Numbered from the stretch's first letter, positions 17,216 through 26,056 are shown. The stretch is 39,735 nucleotides of DNA from a bacterium (GCA_029979565.1 JAPOHG010000017.1:1-39735); one strand, 5' to 3'. The notes: generated from the sequence alone by a model not told the origin. Program-made: numbers and translations.

Positions 17216-17223
17216 CAAAGATA
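17216..17223 (-). promoter_or_regulatory. -7 promoter element of ffs (TATCTTTG)
   Basis: A perfect TAnnTTTG match ending four bases before the first G of the SRP RNA closing stem. Because the RNA 5' end is fixed by structure, it calibrates the element-to-start spacing for this genome at about 4-5 bases. Confidence 0.75.
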
Positions 17224-17256
17224 CCATGAATTTCTGCGTTGCACTACCTTGCGCGT

Positions 17257-17775
17257 ATGAAAATCCCCATGCAATCCCTCCAACAAGGCGCGGCCGCTGG
17301 TGTCATTCTCGTGGTATTGAAGTTGGTCGCGTATATACTCGGAATTGAAGCCATGACAAGTGGCTGGGTTGGTTTCGGTCAATTGGTGCTTGTTGTCGCA
17401 GGCATGTTCCTTGCTTGCACGATGGAGCGCAAGGGTGTAACCGGTGCATTCACATTCGGCGAAGCATTTGTGGCGGCCCTGGTAGCCGCTGCGACTACGA
17501 CCTTTTTGGGGCTGGGCATGGATGTGGTGTTGGGCTCGATTATTGACCCGGAATTGAGCGAGAAAATGATGGCTTTTACCATGCAAGAATTGGACGCGTC
17601 GGGCATGTTCAAGATGGTGCCAGAGGATCAGGTCGAAGGCATGATTGCAGACATGGAATGGGCGATGAAGCCCGCGGGACAAGCATTGAGCTGGGGGCTT
17701 GGATTGCTATTTTGGGGAGTGGTTTCATTGATTGTGGGTGCGATAATGAAAAGGCCGGACCCGACCCAGTTTTGA
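17257..17775 (+). CDS. DUF4199 family membrane protein
   Basis: A 172-residue membrane protein with about four hydrophobic segments: near residues 10-32, 36-54, 66-90 and a last one at about 140-163. A soluble loop between the third and fourth carries ELSEKMMAF and acidic residues. The family is restricted mainly to Bacteroidota and has no known activity. DUF4199 genes commonly lie directly before a GT2 glycosyltransferase, as here (50 bases), which suggests a role alongside lipid-linked sugar transfer. The start is the ATG at 17257 (MKIPMQSL); a TTG further upstream in frame would reach towards the ffs promoter and is less likely. TACCTTG at 17245-17251 is a possible weak promoter element. 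Confidence 0.8.
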   Translation: MKIPMQSLQQGAAAGVILVVLKLVAYILGIEAMTSGWVGFGQLVLVVAGMFLACTMERKGVTGAFTFGEAFVAALVAAATTTFLGLGMDVVLGSIIDPELSEKMMAFTMQELDASGMFKMVPEDQVEGMIADMEWAMKPAGQALSWGLGLLFWGVVSLIVGAIMKRPDPTQF

Positions 17776-17825
17776 AACCGTAGCGAGCCATCTTGCGTAA
17801 GGGACACCCCAAGGAAGAATTACAA

Positions 17826-18785
17826 ATGATTGACCTGTCCATTGTCGTACCGCTTTACAACGAGGAGGATAGCCTGCCTGAGCTCAAAGCTTGGATCGAC
17901 CGGGTGCTGAAGGGGCGCTCCTATGAGGTCATCCTCGTGGACGATGGGAGCCGAGACGATTCGTGGAACATCGTATCAAAATTGGCCGAGGAAGATCCGT
18001 CGCGGGTAGTGGGCATTCGAATGGCACGCAATTACGGCAAAAGCGCCGGCCTGCAACTCGGTTTTAATGCTGCACAAGGCCGTGTAGTGGTGACCATGGA
18101 TGCGGATTTGCAGGATTCGCCTGAAGAAATTCCAGAGCTGGAACGCAAAATCATCGAGGACGGGTTTGACTTGGTGAGCGGGTGGAAGAAAAAGCGCCAC
18201 GATCCGCTCAGTAAAACCATCCCGACTCGTTTGTACAATGCTGCTACCCGGTGGATCAGTGGCATTCAATTGAATGATTTCAATTGCGGCCTCAAGGCAT
18301 ACCGACTCGAAGTCGTCAAGTCCATCGAAGTGCAAGGTGAAATGCACCGGTACATTCCCATTTTGGCGAAGAGCGCCGGATTCGATCGCATCGGAGAGCA
18401 AGTGGTCCAGCACCAGGCACGTAAGTACGGTTCCTCCAAATTTGGCCTCGAACGCTTCATCAACGGATTTTTGGACCTCATGACCATCGGCTTCATGACG
18501 CGGTTTTCGCGGAAGCCCATGCACTTTTTCGGAGCACTGGGCGTGCTGATGTTCTTGGCGAGTTTGGCAGGGTTCTCGTGGATTGCGGTGGGAAAATTGA
18601 TCTCCATTTGGGAAGGAAACCCTTCGAGGAACATCACGGAGATTTCGGCTTTCTATGTGTCCTTGACGGGCATGGTGTTCGGTCTCCAGTTTTTCTTGAC
18701 CGGATTTCTCGCCGAGATGACTTCGCGCAACAACACAAAGCGCCACGATTACCAGGTGGCTGAAAACATCAATCGGCCCGCTTAG
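17826..18785 (+). CDS. GT2 family glycosyltransferase, polyprenyl-phosphate sugar transferase type
   Basis: A 319-residue inverting GT-A enzyme, likely adding a sugar from a nucleotide donor to polyprenyl phosphate at the cytoplasmic membrane face, as DPM1, ArnC and GtrB do. Motifs: VVPLYNEEDSL near residue 6, VDDGSRDDSW near 39, and the metal-binding DADLQD near 95. The conserved ATRWISGIQLNDFNCGLKAY stretch lies near 141. Two C-terminal transmembrane helices, about residues 233-258 and 273-300, match the GtrB class. The start at 17826 (MIDLSIVVP) puts the GT fold at the N-terminus. It follows the DUF4199 gene and probably shares its transcript. The sugar is unknown. Confidence 0.9.
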   Translation: MIDLSIVVPLYNEEDSLPELKAWIDRVLKGRSYEVILVDDGSRDDSWNIVSKLAEEDPSRVVGIRMARNYGKSAGLQLGFNAAQGRVVVTMDADLQDSPEEIPELERKIIEDGFDLVSGWKKKRHDPLSKTIPTRLYNAATRWISGIQLNDFNCGLKAYRLEVVKSIEVQGEMHRYIPILAKSAGFDRIGEQVVQHQARKYGSSKFGLERFINGFLDLMTIGFMTRFSRKPMHFFGALGVLMFLASLAGFSWIAVGKLISIWEGNPSRNITEISAFYVSLTGMVFGLQFFLTGFLAEMTSRNNTKRHDYQVAENINRPA

Positions 18786-18816
18786 GACCGATTGACAGAG
18801 AGAAATTGATTTTTGC

Positions 18817-19980
18817 TCAGCCCGCAATGACGCCAGAGCCGATGCACTCGTCTCCGTCGTACCATGCGGCAAATTGACCGGCTGCGACGCCCGATTGTGG
18901 ATGCGCGAATGTCACTTCGTAATGATCGCTGTGCCGGGTGAGGTTGGCCGTTTGCAGCGGTTGCCGATAACGGATGCGCACTTCGAACGAATCCGTGCTT
19001 TCCCCTATGGCCAATTCGCGGTCTGGACGAATCCAGTGCGCCTCATCCGTTTGGATGCGAAGGGCGTGCCGCAACAGCCCGGGGTGGTTTTCACCTTGCC
19101 CGACGAAGAGTACATTGCGTTCCACGTCCTTTTCGAGCACAAACAAGGGCTCGGGCTTTCCACCCACTTGAATGCCCCGCCGTTGTCCCACAGTGAAAAA
19201 ATGAGCGCCGTTGTGTTGCCCGACGCAGATTCCGTCCTCCGGATTCCAACGGGTGGGCTGTGAAGCATCCTTTTGAGAAGCCATGGCCTGTTCGGCATGC
19301 GCTGTGTCAATCTCAATGATGTCGCCTGTTTTCGGCTCCAGCTGCTGCTGCAGGAAATCCGGCAAACGCACCTTGCCGATGAAACACAGCCCCTGACTGT
19401 CTTTTTTGTTGGCGGTAGGCAGGTCGATTTTCTCAGCCAAGCGCCGGACCTCTGGTTTGGTCAATTCTCCGATGGGAAAATGCGCCTTGTCCAGTTGGGC
19501 TTGTGTCAATTGGCAAAGAAAATAGCTCTGGTCTTTGTTCGAATCTGCACCTGCCAGCAAGCGGTGGGTCGGTTGTCCATCGATCTCAATGGTGTCTTTG
19601 CGGCAGTAATGGCCGGTGGCCACACCGTCCGCACCCAGTTCCAATGCGGATTGAAGAAACAAGTCAAATTTGACTTCTCGGTTGCACAGCACATCAGGAT
19701 TCGGCGTACGCCCTGCGGCGTATTCGTCGAACATGTAATTGACGATGCGCTCTTTGTATTGGGCAGAGAGGTCGAGCACTTGAAAGGGGATGCCGAGGTG
19801 CGAAGCCACAAGCATCGCATCATTGGCATCATCAATCCAGGGGCACTCGTTATCGATGACCACCGACTCGTCGTGCCAATTGCGCATGAAGATGCCGATG
19901 ACTTCATGGCCTTCTTGCTGCAAAAGCCACGCGGCCACGCTTGAATCCACACCACCGGAAAGGCCCACAACGATTCGCAT
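18817..19980 (-). CDS. mnmA: tRNA-specific 2-thiouridylase MnmA
   Basis: MnmA adds sulfur to U34 of tRNA-Lys, -Glu and -Gln in the cytoplasm, using ATP activation and persulfide relay. The 387-residue protein has the PP-loop SGGVDSS at residues 8-14, the first catalytic cysteine Cys99 in [12 protein letters not shown], and the second, Cys199, in SQGLCFIGK, which match the two catalytic cysteines of the E. coli enzyme. The C-terminal beta domains follow. A TACCTTTG element ends only four bases before the ATG, the same spacing as from the ffs element to its RNA, so the mRNA is probably leaderless. It converges with the GT2 gene; no terminator hairpin is obvious in the 31-base gap. Confidence 0.96.
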   Translation of the reverse strand: MRIVVGLSGGVDSSVAAWLLQQEGHEVIGIFMRNWHDESVVIDNECPWIDDANDAMLVASHLGIPFQVLDLSAQYKERIVNYMFDEYAAGRTPNPDVLCNREVKFDLFLQSALELGADGVATGHYCRKDTIEIDGQPTHRLLAGADSNKDQSYFLCQLTQAQLDKAHFPIGELTKPEVRRLAEKIDLPTANKKDSQGLCFIGKVRLPDFLQQQLEPKTGDIIEIDTAHAEQAMASQKDASQPTRWNPEDGICVGQHNGAHFFTVGQRRGIQVGGKPEPLFVLEKDVERNVLFVGQGENHPGLLRHALRIQTDEAHWIRPDRELAIGESTDSFEVRIRYRQPLQTANLTRHSDHYEVTFAHPQSGVAAGQFAAWYDGDECIGSGVIAG

Positions 19981-19984
19981 TTGG

Positions 19985-19992
19985 CAAAGGTA
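19985..19992 (-). promoter_or_regulatory. -7 promoter element of mnmA (TACCTTTG)
   Basis: An exact TAnnTTTG match separated from the mnmA ATG by only CCAA. It is identical in sequence to the trmD and ppc elements. Confidence 0.6.
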
Positions 19993-20075
19993 ATTCTTCC
20001 GGTCACAGCTGTGTACCGACCAAGCATCACCCGCTAGATTTTAACGTACCTTGTACATCACCGAGGATGCGCGAG

Positions 20076-20102
20076 GCAACCTTGCATCAAATAGGCCGTC
20101 TT
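20076..20102 (+). promoter_or_regulatory. Possible ECF-type promoter of the sigma gene
   Basis: GCAACC at 20076-20081 and CGTCTT at 20097-20102 are separated by 15 bases, like AAC-type -35 and CGTC-type -10 elements of ECF promoters. A GCAACC box also lies at 22109-22114 upstream of the large T9SS gene. The evidence is pattern only; a weak TACCTTG at 20047-20053 is an alternative housekeeping element. Confidence 0.3.
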
Positions 20103-20118
20103 ATCAACGGCGAAAGCC

Positions 20119-20685
20119 ATGTCTGAAAACGAATTACGTCAACACATCGAAGGGTGCAAGAACGGAAACAGGCTGTCTCAACAGTGGGTTTTCGATCGGT
20201 ACTATCGGTTGATGTTTGGTGTGTGTTTACGGTATACCAGCGACACGGACCGCGTTCAAGACATGGTGCAAGAAGGGTTCCTCAAGGTGTTCACGAACAT
20301 CGAGGGGTACACTTCGAAAGGTTCTTTTGAAGGTTGGATGAGACGAATCATGGTCAACACGGCCATTGATGCCATTCGCAAGCACAAGGCAGATCGAATG
20401 GATGCCACGGAAGACGCGCACTTAGAGGTGCTCGTTGGCGTGGAGGACGAGGAAGAAGAAGTGGGCCGCGAATTCACGGTCCAGGAGATTCTCGATGCCA
20501 TGGAGCAATTGTCTCCATCGTACAGATCCGTCTTCAACTTGTATGTCTTTGATAACTACAGCCACCAGGAAATTGCCGATAAACTTGGTATTTCGGTGGG
20601 GGCTTCGAAATCGAACTTTGCCAAAGCCAAGCGAAATGTTAGAACCATTTTGCTCGGTAAAAACGAATTGAAAGTTGCGAAATGA
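20119..20685 (+). CDS. ECF-type RNA polymerase sigma factor
   Basis: A 188-residue sigma-70 family factor with only regions 2 and 4. Region 2 (about residues 25-92) includes DMVQEGFLKVF and the DNA-melting segment WMRRIMVNTAIDAIRK. Region 4 (about 122-182) includes QLSPSYRSVFNLYVFDNYSHQEIADKLGIS arranged as a helix-turn-helix. The linker is acidic (EDEEEEVG). The stop overlaps the next start as ATGA, tying it translationally to a single-span membrane protein in the usual anti-sigma position. A GCAACC box with a CGTCTT hexamer 15 bases downstream lies at 20076-20102 and resembles an ECF-type promoter, so autoregulation is possible. Confidence 0.93.
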   Translation: MSENELRQHIEGCKNGNRLSQQWVFDRYYRLMFGVCLRYTSDTDRVQDMVQEGFLKVFTNIEGYTSKGSFEGWMRRIMVNTAIDAIRKHKADRMDATEDAHLEVLVGVEDEEEEVGREFTVQEILDAMEQLSPSYRSVFNLYVFDNYSHQEIADKLGISVGASKSNFAKAKRNVRTILLGKNELKVAK

Positions 20686-22046
20686 GCGAAAACTTGAACT
20701 GGTTAGATCAACTAAAGAACAGCTTCCAAGGCTTTGAGCCCGAAGTAACGGGTGATTGGAAGCAAATGGAACGGGAACTGGATGCGGTTCAAGCGGGTGG
20801 TGAAAGCCAAATGGCGCGCCGCATGCGCAACGCACAGCGTATGGCCGTTGGAGCAACCGCCGTCGCTGCGGGCATGGCACTCTGGATCTTTGCACCAACA
20901 TTGCTGGAAGAGCCGATCATCACAGACGGAATGGGGAGTCAAACAGAGGTAGAAATGGATGCAGAATCCTCGACAAACGGCGTTACTTCGCTGGCCCAAT
21001 CGCTTTTCTCTCCTTCAGGTGGCGCAAACGATTTGTATCCTTCCGAAGGAGCTCGCACGTCCAATACATTCGTCATCGATTTGCCGAGTTTGACCGTCAA
21101 AGCACCTGCCGTCCCTTCAGACCGACTCAGCCAGCAGAATGGAGTATCCGGCAGCAATGCTTTGGGTTCTTCACCCGACGAGACCCAACCCTATTCGTCG
21201 ATGGCCAATGAAAATGAACGGTCCAACCATGACATCTCCACCGGGATACTGAGTGCCGATGAGCGGTTGGACGCCGCACTTGAGGCTATGACCGCCAGCG
21301 CACAAGAGGCCTGTGCTGGAACGGAAGTAACATTCGCATTGAATGGGTTGGACCAAGAGGGCTCAGTCCTTTGGAATTTTGGCGATGGCGGGTTTTCACA
21401 GGAAATTGCACCGACCCATGTCTATGACGACGCCGGGTCGTATGACATAACGGTTTCAGTTCGTGCGCCCGGTGACGGGATGATTCGCACGCGGACCGTC
21501 GAGAACATGATTGTTGTTCGGCCGAAACCGGAGGCCACCATGGATTGGGAGTTTTTCGATGCTTCAGCAAACCAAGCCCGTGTTCACCTCATCGATGAAA
21601 CAGAGGATGCCAGCAGCAGCACGTGGCTCATCGAGCAGGAGGGATTGAAGGAGGCTGCGGCCACACTTTCGATTCCAGGAGCATACCATGTGAATTTGGT
21701 GGCGAGCAATAAGTTCGGCTGCCAAGACATTGCCATGCAAGATATTCACTTAGGCTCGCGGAAAGAGGCCATTGCGGCCGCACTCTTCTCGCCGGACGGC
21801 GACGGTCGGTACGATACCTTCCTGCCGCTCATGTTGATGGATTTCAAGGGCAAATGGGAACTCACGGTGTGGGATGGTGACGAACAAGTTTTTGAAACCT
21901 CCAAAACCCGCAGACCTTGGCGGGGTGAACTCGAGCGCGGGGGCATTGCTGAGGTCGGAAAAAAGTACACATGGAAACTCGTCACAGAAACGCCCACTGG
22001 TGAAAAGCATCTGTTTGTCGATGAGGTGCTTATCGACGGCGAGTAG
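20682..22046 (+). CDS. Single-span membrane protein with PKD domains and T9SS type-B-like C-terminal domain; probable anti-sigma factor
   Basis: A 454-residue protein coupled to the sigma gene by ATGA overlap. The cytoplasmic N-terminus (1-52) has a short helix with GFEPEVTGDWKQMERELD, resembling N-termini of proteins encoded next to Bacteroidota ECF factors. One transmembrane helix spans about 53-73. The periplasmic part has a low-complexity linker to about 205, a PKD domain (about 208-280, WNFGDGGFS and a THVYDDAGSYDITV strand), a second PKD-like fold (about 284-357), and a C-terminal domain (about 366-454). That domain starts LFSPDGDGRYDTF and contains WELTVWDGDEQVFET, closely paralleling the type B T9SS domain of the next gene. 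There is no cleavable signal peptide. Anti-sigma activity is inferred from position and topology. Confidence 0.75.
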   Translation: MSENLNWLDQLKNSFQGFEPEVTGDWKQMERELDAVQAGGESQMARRMRNAQRMAVGATAVAAGMALWIFAPTLLEEPIITDGMGSQTEVEMDAESSTNGVTSLAQSLFSPSGGANDLYPSEGARTSNTFVIDLPSLTVKAPAVPSDRLSQQNGVSGSNALGSSPDETQPYSSMANENERSNHDISTGILSADERLDAALEAMTASAQEACAGTEVTFALNGLDQEGSVLWNFGDGGFSQEIAPTHVYDDAGSYDITVSVRAPGDGMIRTRTVENMIVVRPKPEATMDWEFFDASANQARVHLIDETEDASSSTWLIEQEGLKEAAATLSIPGAYHVNLVASNKFGCQDIAMQDIHLGSRKEAIAAALFSPDGDGRYDTFLPLMLMDFKGKWELTVWDGDEQVFETSKTRRPWRGELERGGIAEVGKKYTWKLVTETPTGEKHLFVDEVLIDGE

Positions 22047-22196
22047 TCCAAAGGCGTTTCAAGGCCCTCGGGGTTATCATCAGGTCGCATTTGAGTATTT
22101 TGCGCTGTGCAACCATTGCGCAAGAATCGTGTTACTAAATTGACACCTTTGACGACCTACTTCATGGCATATCGTTTTCACCCTCAATCGCTCTCA

Positions 22197-25100
22197 ATGG
22201 CATTTCGAAAATTGACCCTTCGAGTGTCGGGTTTGGCCAGTATTCTCATGGCCTTCACTTTGACGTTGAACGCACAGGAAGACATTCAAATTAGCGTAGG
22301 CGGCGAAGTGGTCATTTGCGATGGGTTTTTCTATGATGACGGCATCTTGGGGGCAGTGGACGGCGGCCCCTACACGGACCAAGACTATACCATCACCATT
22401 TGTCCAGAAACCGATGGGGATGCCATACAAGTGGTTTTCCTCGCGTTTGATCTGCAAACCAATGCCAACCCGAACAATAACGATGTTTTGTACGTCTTCG
22501 ATGGCGACGACACCAGTGCTGAAATGGTGGGGGCGGGAACCAACAACAGCCTGCAAGGCGTGAGTTTTACGGCTTCAACATTCAATCCTACGGGCTGCTT
22601 GACGTTTGTTTTCAATTCAAACAACGGTGCGACGGCAGGTGCCGCAGGTTGGGTAGGCACCATAGCATGTGTGACTCCCTGTACCTACCCAGAATCAGGA
22701 TATGACATGACCGATCCCGAGCCGTTTGAGCCGGGTCAACCCAGCGTAGGCATATGCCCGAACCAAGAAGTCTCCTTTGACGGAAGCAGTTCAATGGCTG
22801 ACGGAGTGGATTTGGAATATTGGATATGGAACTGGGGCGACGGCACAGTTGATTCCACCACAACCCCGCTGACATCACACTCGTACGAAGAACCGGGTGA
22901 GTACTTGGTTTCGTTGGTGGTTGCAGACGAAAACAACTGCACCAGCGTCAACTTGGAAATCTACCAAGTACTGGTAAGTACCATCCCCATCTTCAACGCC
23001 GAATTCAGCTCGCCGTTGTGCACGGAGTCTCCCGGTTTCTTGGACGGTAACCCAGTGCAAAGCGTAACATGGACTGCATTGCCACCGTTGGCCGTGTCCG
23101 AAGAATTGCCCATGCCCGACGCCACGGGTGCGTGGTTTGAATCGGAATTGTACATCGATTTCTTCGATGACGGCCAGACGCTCGACGATTGCGACGACCT
23201 GCTCGGCATCAATGCGCTCATGGAACACTCGTTTGTGGGTGATTTGACGATTCAAGTGGAGTGTCCAGACGGAACGCAGGTGCTGATCATGGAGAACAAC
23301 AACTCCGGTGCTGACGATTGCAGCGGAGGCAACGATCTCAACGGGTATTACCTCGGTGAACCCGATGATTTTGACGGTACGACGCCCAATCCTGGCGTGG
23401 GCTACTGGTACACTTTTACGGAAGACGGTGAATACCTGTTGGACGATGCGGACAATCCTGACGTGACGGGGAACACCATCCCTGCTGGTGAGTATGGCCT
23501 TTGCGGTGACATCTGCGATTTTGTTGGCTGTCCGCTGAATGGTATCTGGACGTTTCAGGTCATCGATCAATGGGGCGCAGACAATGGCTTCTTGTTCGAA
23601 TGGGGCATTGACTTCAATCCTGAAATCGTGCCGGGTGTGACGACGTTTACCCCAACCATCGGGGCGGATATGGACTCGAGCTACTGGCAGGTCAATTCAT
23701 CCACATACGGCGTAGAGGCCATTGATCCGGAGGCGGATTACGTCGATTTGATGTTTGATACGCCAGGTGAATATGAATTTGTTTACACCGTCACCAACAA
23801 TTTCAGTTGCACGTGGGATACCACGGTTGTGGTGGAAGTCATTCCCGGCCTCGGCAATTCCGTGACGGCTGGAATGGACCAAATTTTCTGCCAAGATCCG
23901 GTTCAGCTTGAAGGAGCGTTCGTGGGAGGAGAGGAATCTGCCTGTTCGGCCTCTGAAGGAAGTGTCAATTATTGCTATGGTCCCAATGAGTACTCGGTAT
24001 TTACCTATTGTCCGGACAACCCCGGCGACGGTACCATGATGACCATCGACTTCAGCAGTGGAGGGGTTCAGGCGTTCTGGGATGCCGTGGTCATTTACGA
24101 TGGCGACTCGGATACTGCACCTGTCTTGGCCAATCTCGACGGAGACTTGGCAGGAGAGACCTTTACAGCAACCAATGCGGACGGATGCATCACGGTGGTC
24201 ATCACGTCCGATGGCTGGGGTTCATGCTCTGACGGAACCGTTGAGGAAATGAATTACTGCGTGTCCTGCGGTGGTCAGGTCGAATGTGGATACAACTGGA
24301 CGTGGGATCCGCCCACGTACCTAGACGATCCTTTCAGCCCGAATCCTACCGTTACGGCGTTCGATGGCCAGCCCATTGAGTACACCTTGTTGGTGGAGCC
24401 CGTGGGCATGCCGTACTGTGGAACCGAAGACGTGGTATCGATTATCCCTGGCTTTGAATACAGCGTCGAATTTGAGGAGCCTTCTTGTTTGCTGACCGAC
24501 GGCTACGTGGCCGTGGACATCAACGAACCACCTTCGGCAGGGCCTTGGACGCTGACGTTAGCGGAAGGAGGTACGCTCGTGCAGTCCATCGAATCCAATG
24601 GAGGTCTGGACGTATTTGACAACCTTGTTTCGGGCACCTACGAATTGGAATTGAGTGATACCGAAGGCTGCGTGTACTACATGGATATTGTTTTAAGCCC
24701 TCCGCCGCCGATGGATTTTGACATCACGCCTGATCCGACCATCTGCATCAACGGATACGCTGTGCTCGAGGTCAGCTCAGACATGGATCCACTCGGTGAA
24801 TGGACCTACACGTGGGACAACGGATTGGGAACCGGCGATATGCAAACGGTGAATCCGGTTGTAGAGACGGACTATGAAGTTTTTGCCACCGACGAAAACG
24901 GCTGCCTTTCCGAACCGCAAACGGTGACGGTGCAGGTCTATGATTCGTTGAATGTGAGCTTGGAAGTACCGGAACTGATTTGCGGTGGAGCATTTGCCGA
25001 AATCGAGGCCACGGGCTTCACCGGCGGAAGCGGAGCCGGTTACACGTTCAACTGGACGTGGCAAAATGCGGCTACGGGATCGAATGACCCGTACTGGGTC

Positions 25101-26006
25101 GATTACCCCATGGCGACAGGAACATACTGCGTGACGCTAACGGACAACTGTGAATCGCCGGCTGTGACCGCGTGTGAAACGGTGACCATTGAAACGCCCA
25201 TTTCGGCGGCATTTGGAGTGGATACCACCAAGGCATGCGTGCCGGGAGTGTTCCAATTCGAAAGCCAAGTAGACCCGGAATTGATTTCGCAAACGGAGTG
25301 GTTCTTTGGCGATGGCGAATTGAGCTATGAGGCCAATCCCGCCCATGCTTATTTGAACCCTGGTGGCTACGACATCACGTTCAGCATCACCTCGCTGATC
25401 GGCTGCGAGTACACGAATTTCCAGCCCAACTTCTTGCAGGTTTATACCCCGCCTTACGTTGGATTTACGGCATCGCCACAACCGACGCGGGTTCCCGACA
25501 CCGAGATTCAATTTGAGGCTGTGAACAGCTCGAATGTCGTGGACTGGTACTGGTTGTTTGACAGCATCAACGGACTGGGGACTTCGAACGTTGCACATCC
25601 CGATTTTACCTTCCCCATCGACGTAGGTGGAGATTATCCGGTCACCTTGGTGGTCACAGATGAGAACGGCTGCAGTTCACAGATTACGCGCATCGTCGAA
25701 ATCCAAGACATGTTTGCCTTGTACATCCCGACGGCCTTTACGCCGAACAACGACGGCGTCAACGATGCCTTCTTCGTACAAGGAGCGGACCTCGATCCGG
25801 CGCGTTTTGAGATGCGCATTGTCAACCGTTGGGGCAACTTGGTGTTCGAGACCAACGATGTCAATGAGGTGTGGTACGGACCTGCAGATGCTGAATCCGA
25901 GCATTTCGCGCAGGACGGTTTGTACTTCTACAGCGTCGTCGTTTACAGCTTGAGCAACCCGGCTGAACGGAAAGAGATTACGGGGTCGGTTTTGGTTACG
26001 CGTTAA
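22197..26006 (+). CDS. Large secreted T9SS type B protein (gliding-motility-type C-terminal domain) with CUB-, PKD-, P-domain- and SprB-like modules
   Basis: A 1269-residue cell-surface or secreted protein. The signal peptide ends LTLNA-QE (about residue 24). Modules in order: CUB-like (about 29-157), PKD (183-260, WNWGDGTVD), proprotein-convertase P-like domain (305-478, HSFVGDLTIQVECPDGT and NGIWTFQVIDQWGADN), PKD-like (482-551), second CUB-like (557-698), SprB-repeat-like (756-840), Ig/PKD-like modules, PKD (about 1005-1080, WFFGDGELSY), PKD-like (1085-1170), and the type B domain (1171-1269: AFTPNNDGVNDAF, MRIVNRWGNLVFET, DGLYFYSV). It is rich in Asp and Cys pairs, suggesting calcium and disulfide stabilisation. 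I prefer ATG 22197, directly at a positively charged signal-peptide start; ATG 22164 is possible. No catalytic domain is visible, so it may be an adhesin. Confidence 0.88.
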   Translation: MAFRKLTLRVSGLASILMAFTLTLNAQEDIQISVGGEVVICDGFFYDDGILGAVDGGPYTDQDYTITICPETDGDAIQVVFLAFDLQTNANPNNNDVLYVFDGDDTSAEMVGAGTNNSLQGVSFTASTFNPTGCLTFVFNSNNGATAGAAGWVGTIACVTPCTYPESGYDMTDPEPFEPGQPSVGICPNQEVSFDGSSSMADGVDLEYWIWNWGDGTVDSTTTPLTSHSYEEPGEYLVSLVVADENNCTSVNLEIYQVLVSTIPIFNAEFSSPLCTESPGFLDGNPVQSVTWTALPPLAVSEELPMPDATGAWFESELYIDFFDDGQTLDDCDDLLGINALMEHSFVGDLTIQVECPDGTQVLIMENNNSGADDCSGGNDLNGYYLGEPDDFDGTTPNPGVGYWYTFTEDGEYLLDDADNPDVTGNTIPAGEYGLCGDICDFVGCPLNGIWTFQVIDQWGADNGFLFEWGIDFNPEIVPGVTTFTPTIGADMDSSYWQVNSSTYGVEAIDPEADYVDLMFDTPGEYEFVYTVTNNFSCTWDTTVVVEVIPGLGNSVTAGMDQIFCQDPVQLEGAFVGGEESACSASEGSVNYCYGPNEYSVFTYCPDNPGDGTMMTIDFSSGGVQAFWDAVVIYDGDSDTAPVLANLDGDLAGETFTATNADGCITVVITSDGWGSCSDGTVEEMNYCVSCGGQVECGYNWTWDPPTYLDDPFSPNPTVTAFDGQPIEYTLLVEPVGMPYCGTEDVVSIIPGFEYSVEFEEPSCLLTDGYVAVDINEPPSAGPWTLTLAEGGTLVQSIESNGGLDVFDNLVSGTYELELSDTEGCVYYMDIVLSPPPPMDFDITPDPTICINGYAVLEVSSDMDPLGEWTYTWDNGLGTGDMQTVNPVVETDYEVFATDENGCLSEPQTVTVQVYDSLNVSLEVPELICGGAFAEIEATGFTGGSGAGYTFNWTWQNAATGSNDPYWVDYPMATGTYCVTLTDNCESPAVTACETVTIETPISAAFGVDTTKACVPGVFQFESQVDPELISQTEWFFGDGELSYEANPAHAYLNPGGYDITFSITSLIGCEYTNFQPNFLQVYTPPYVGFTASPQPTRVPDTEIQFEAVNSSNVVDWYWLFDSINGLGTSNVAHPDFTFPIDVGGDYPVTLVVTDENGCSSQITRIVEIQDMFALYIPTAFTPNNDGVNDAFFVQGADLDPARFEMRIVNRWGNLVFETNDVNEVWYGPADAESEHFAQDGLYFYSVVVYSLSNPAERKEITGSVLVTR

Positions 26007-26023
26007 TCGTACAGACCTCACGT

Positions 26024-26056
26024 GAAAAAGCCCAGGCTGCAGGCCCGGGCTTTTTC
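26024..26056. terminator. Bidirectional hairpin terminator
   Basis: GAAAAAGCCC (26024-26033) pairs with GGGCTTTTTC (26047-26056). After one A/C mismatch, GGC/GCC extends the stem to a five-base TGCAG loop. The A- and T-tracts on the two arms serve the convergent T9SS and M1 peptidase genes. Confidence 0.9.

Noticed and set aside
19981-20118. Possible tRNA or riboswitch in the mnmA-sigma gap
   Set aside because: No cloverleaf or conserved aptamer pattern could be seen; only promoter-like elements are present.
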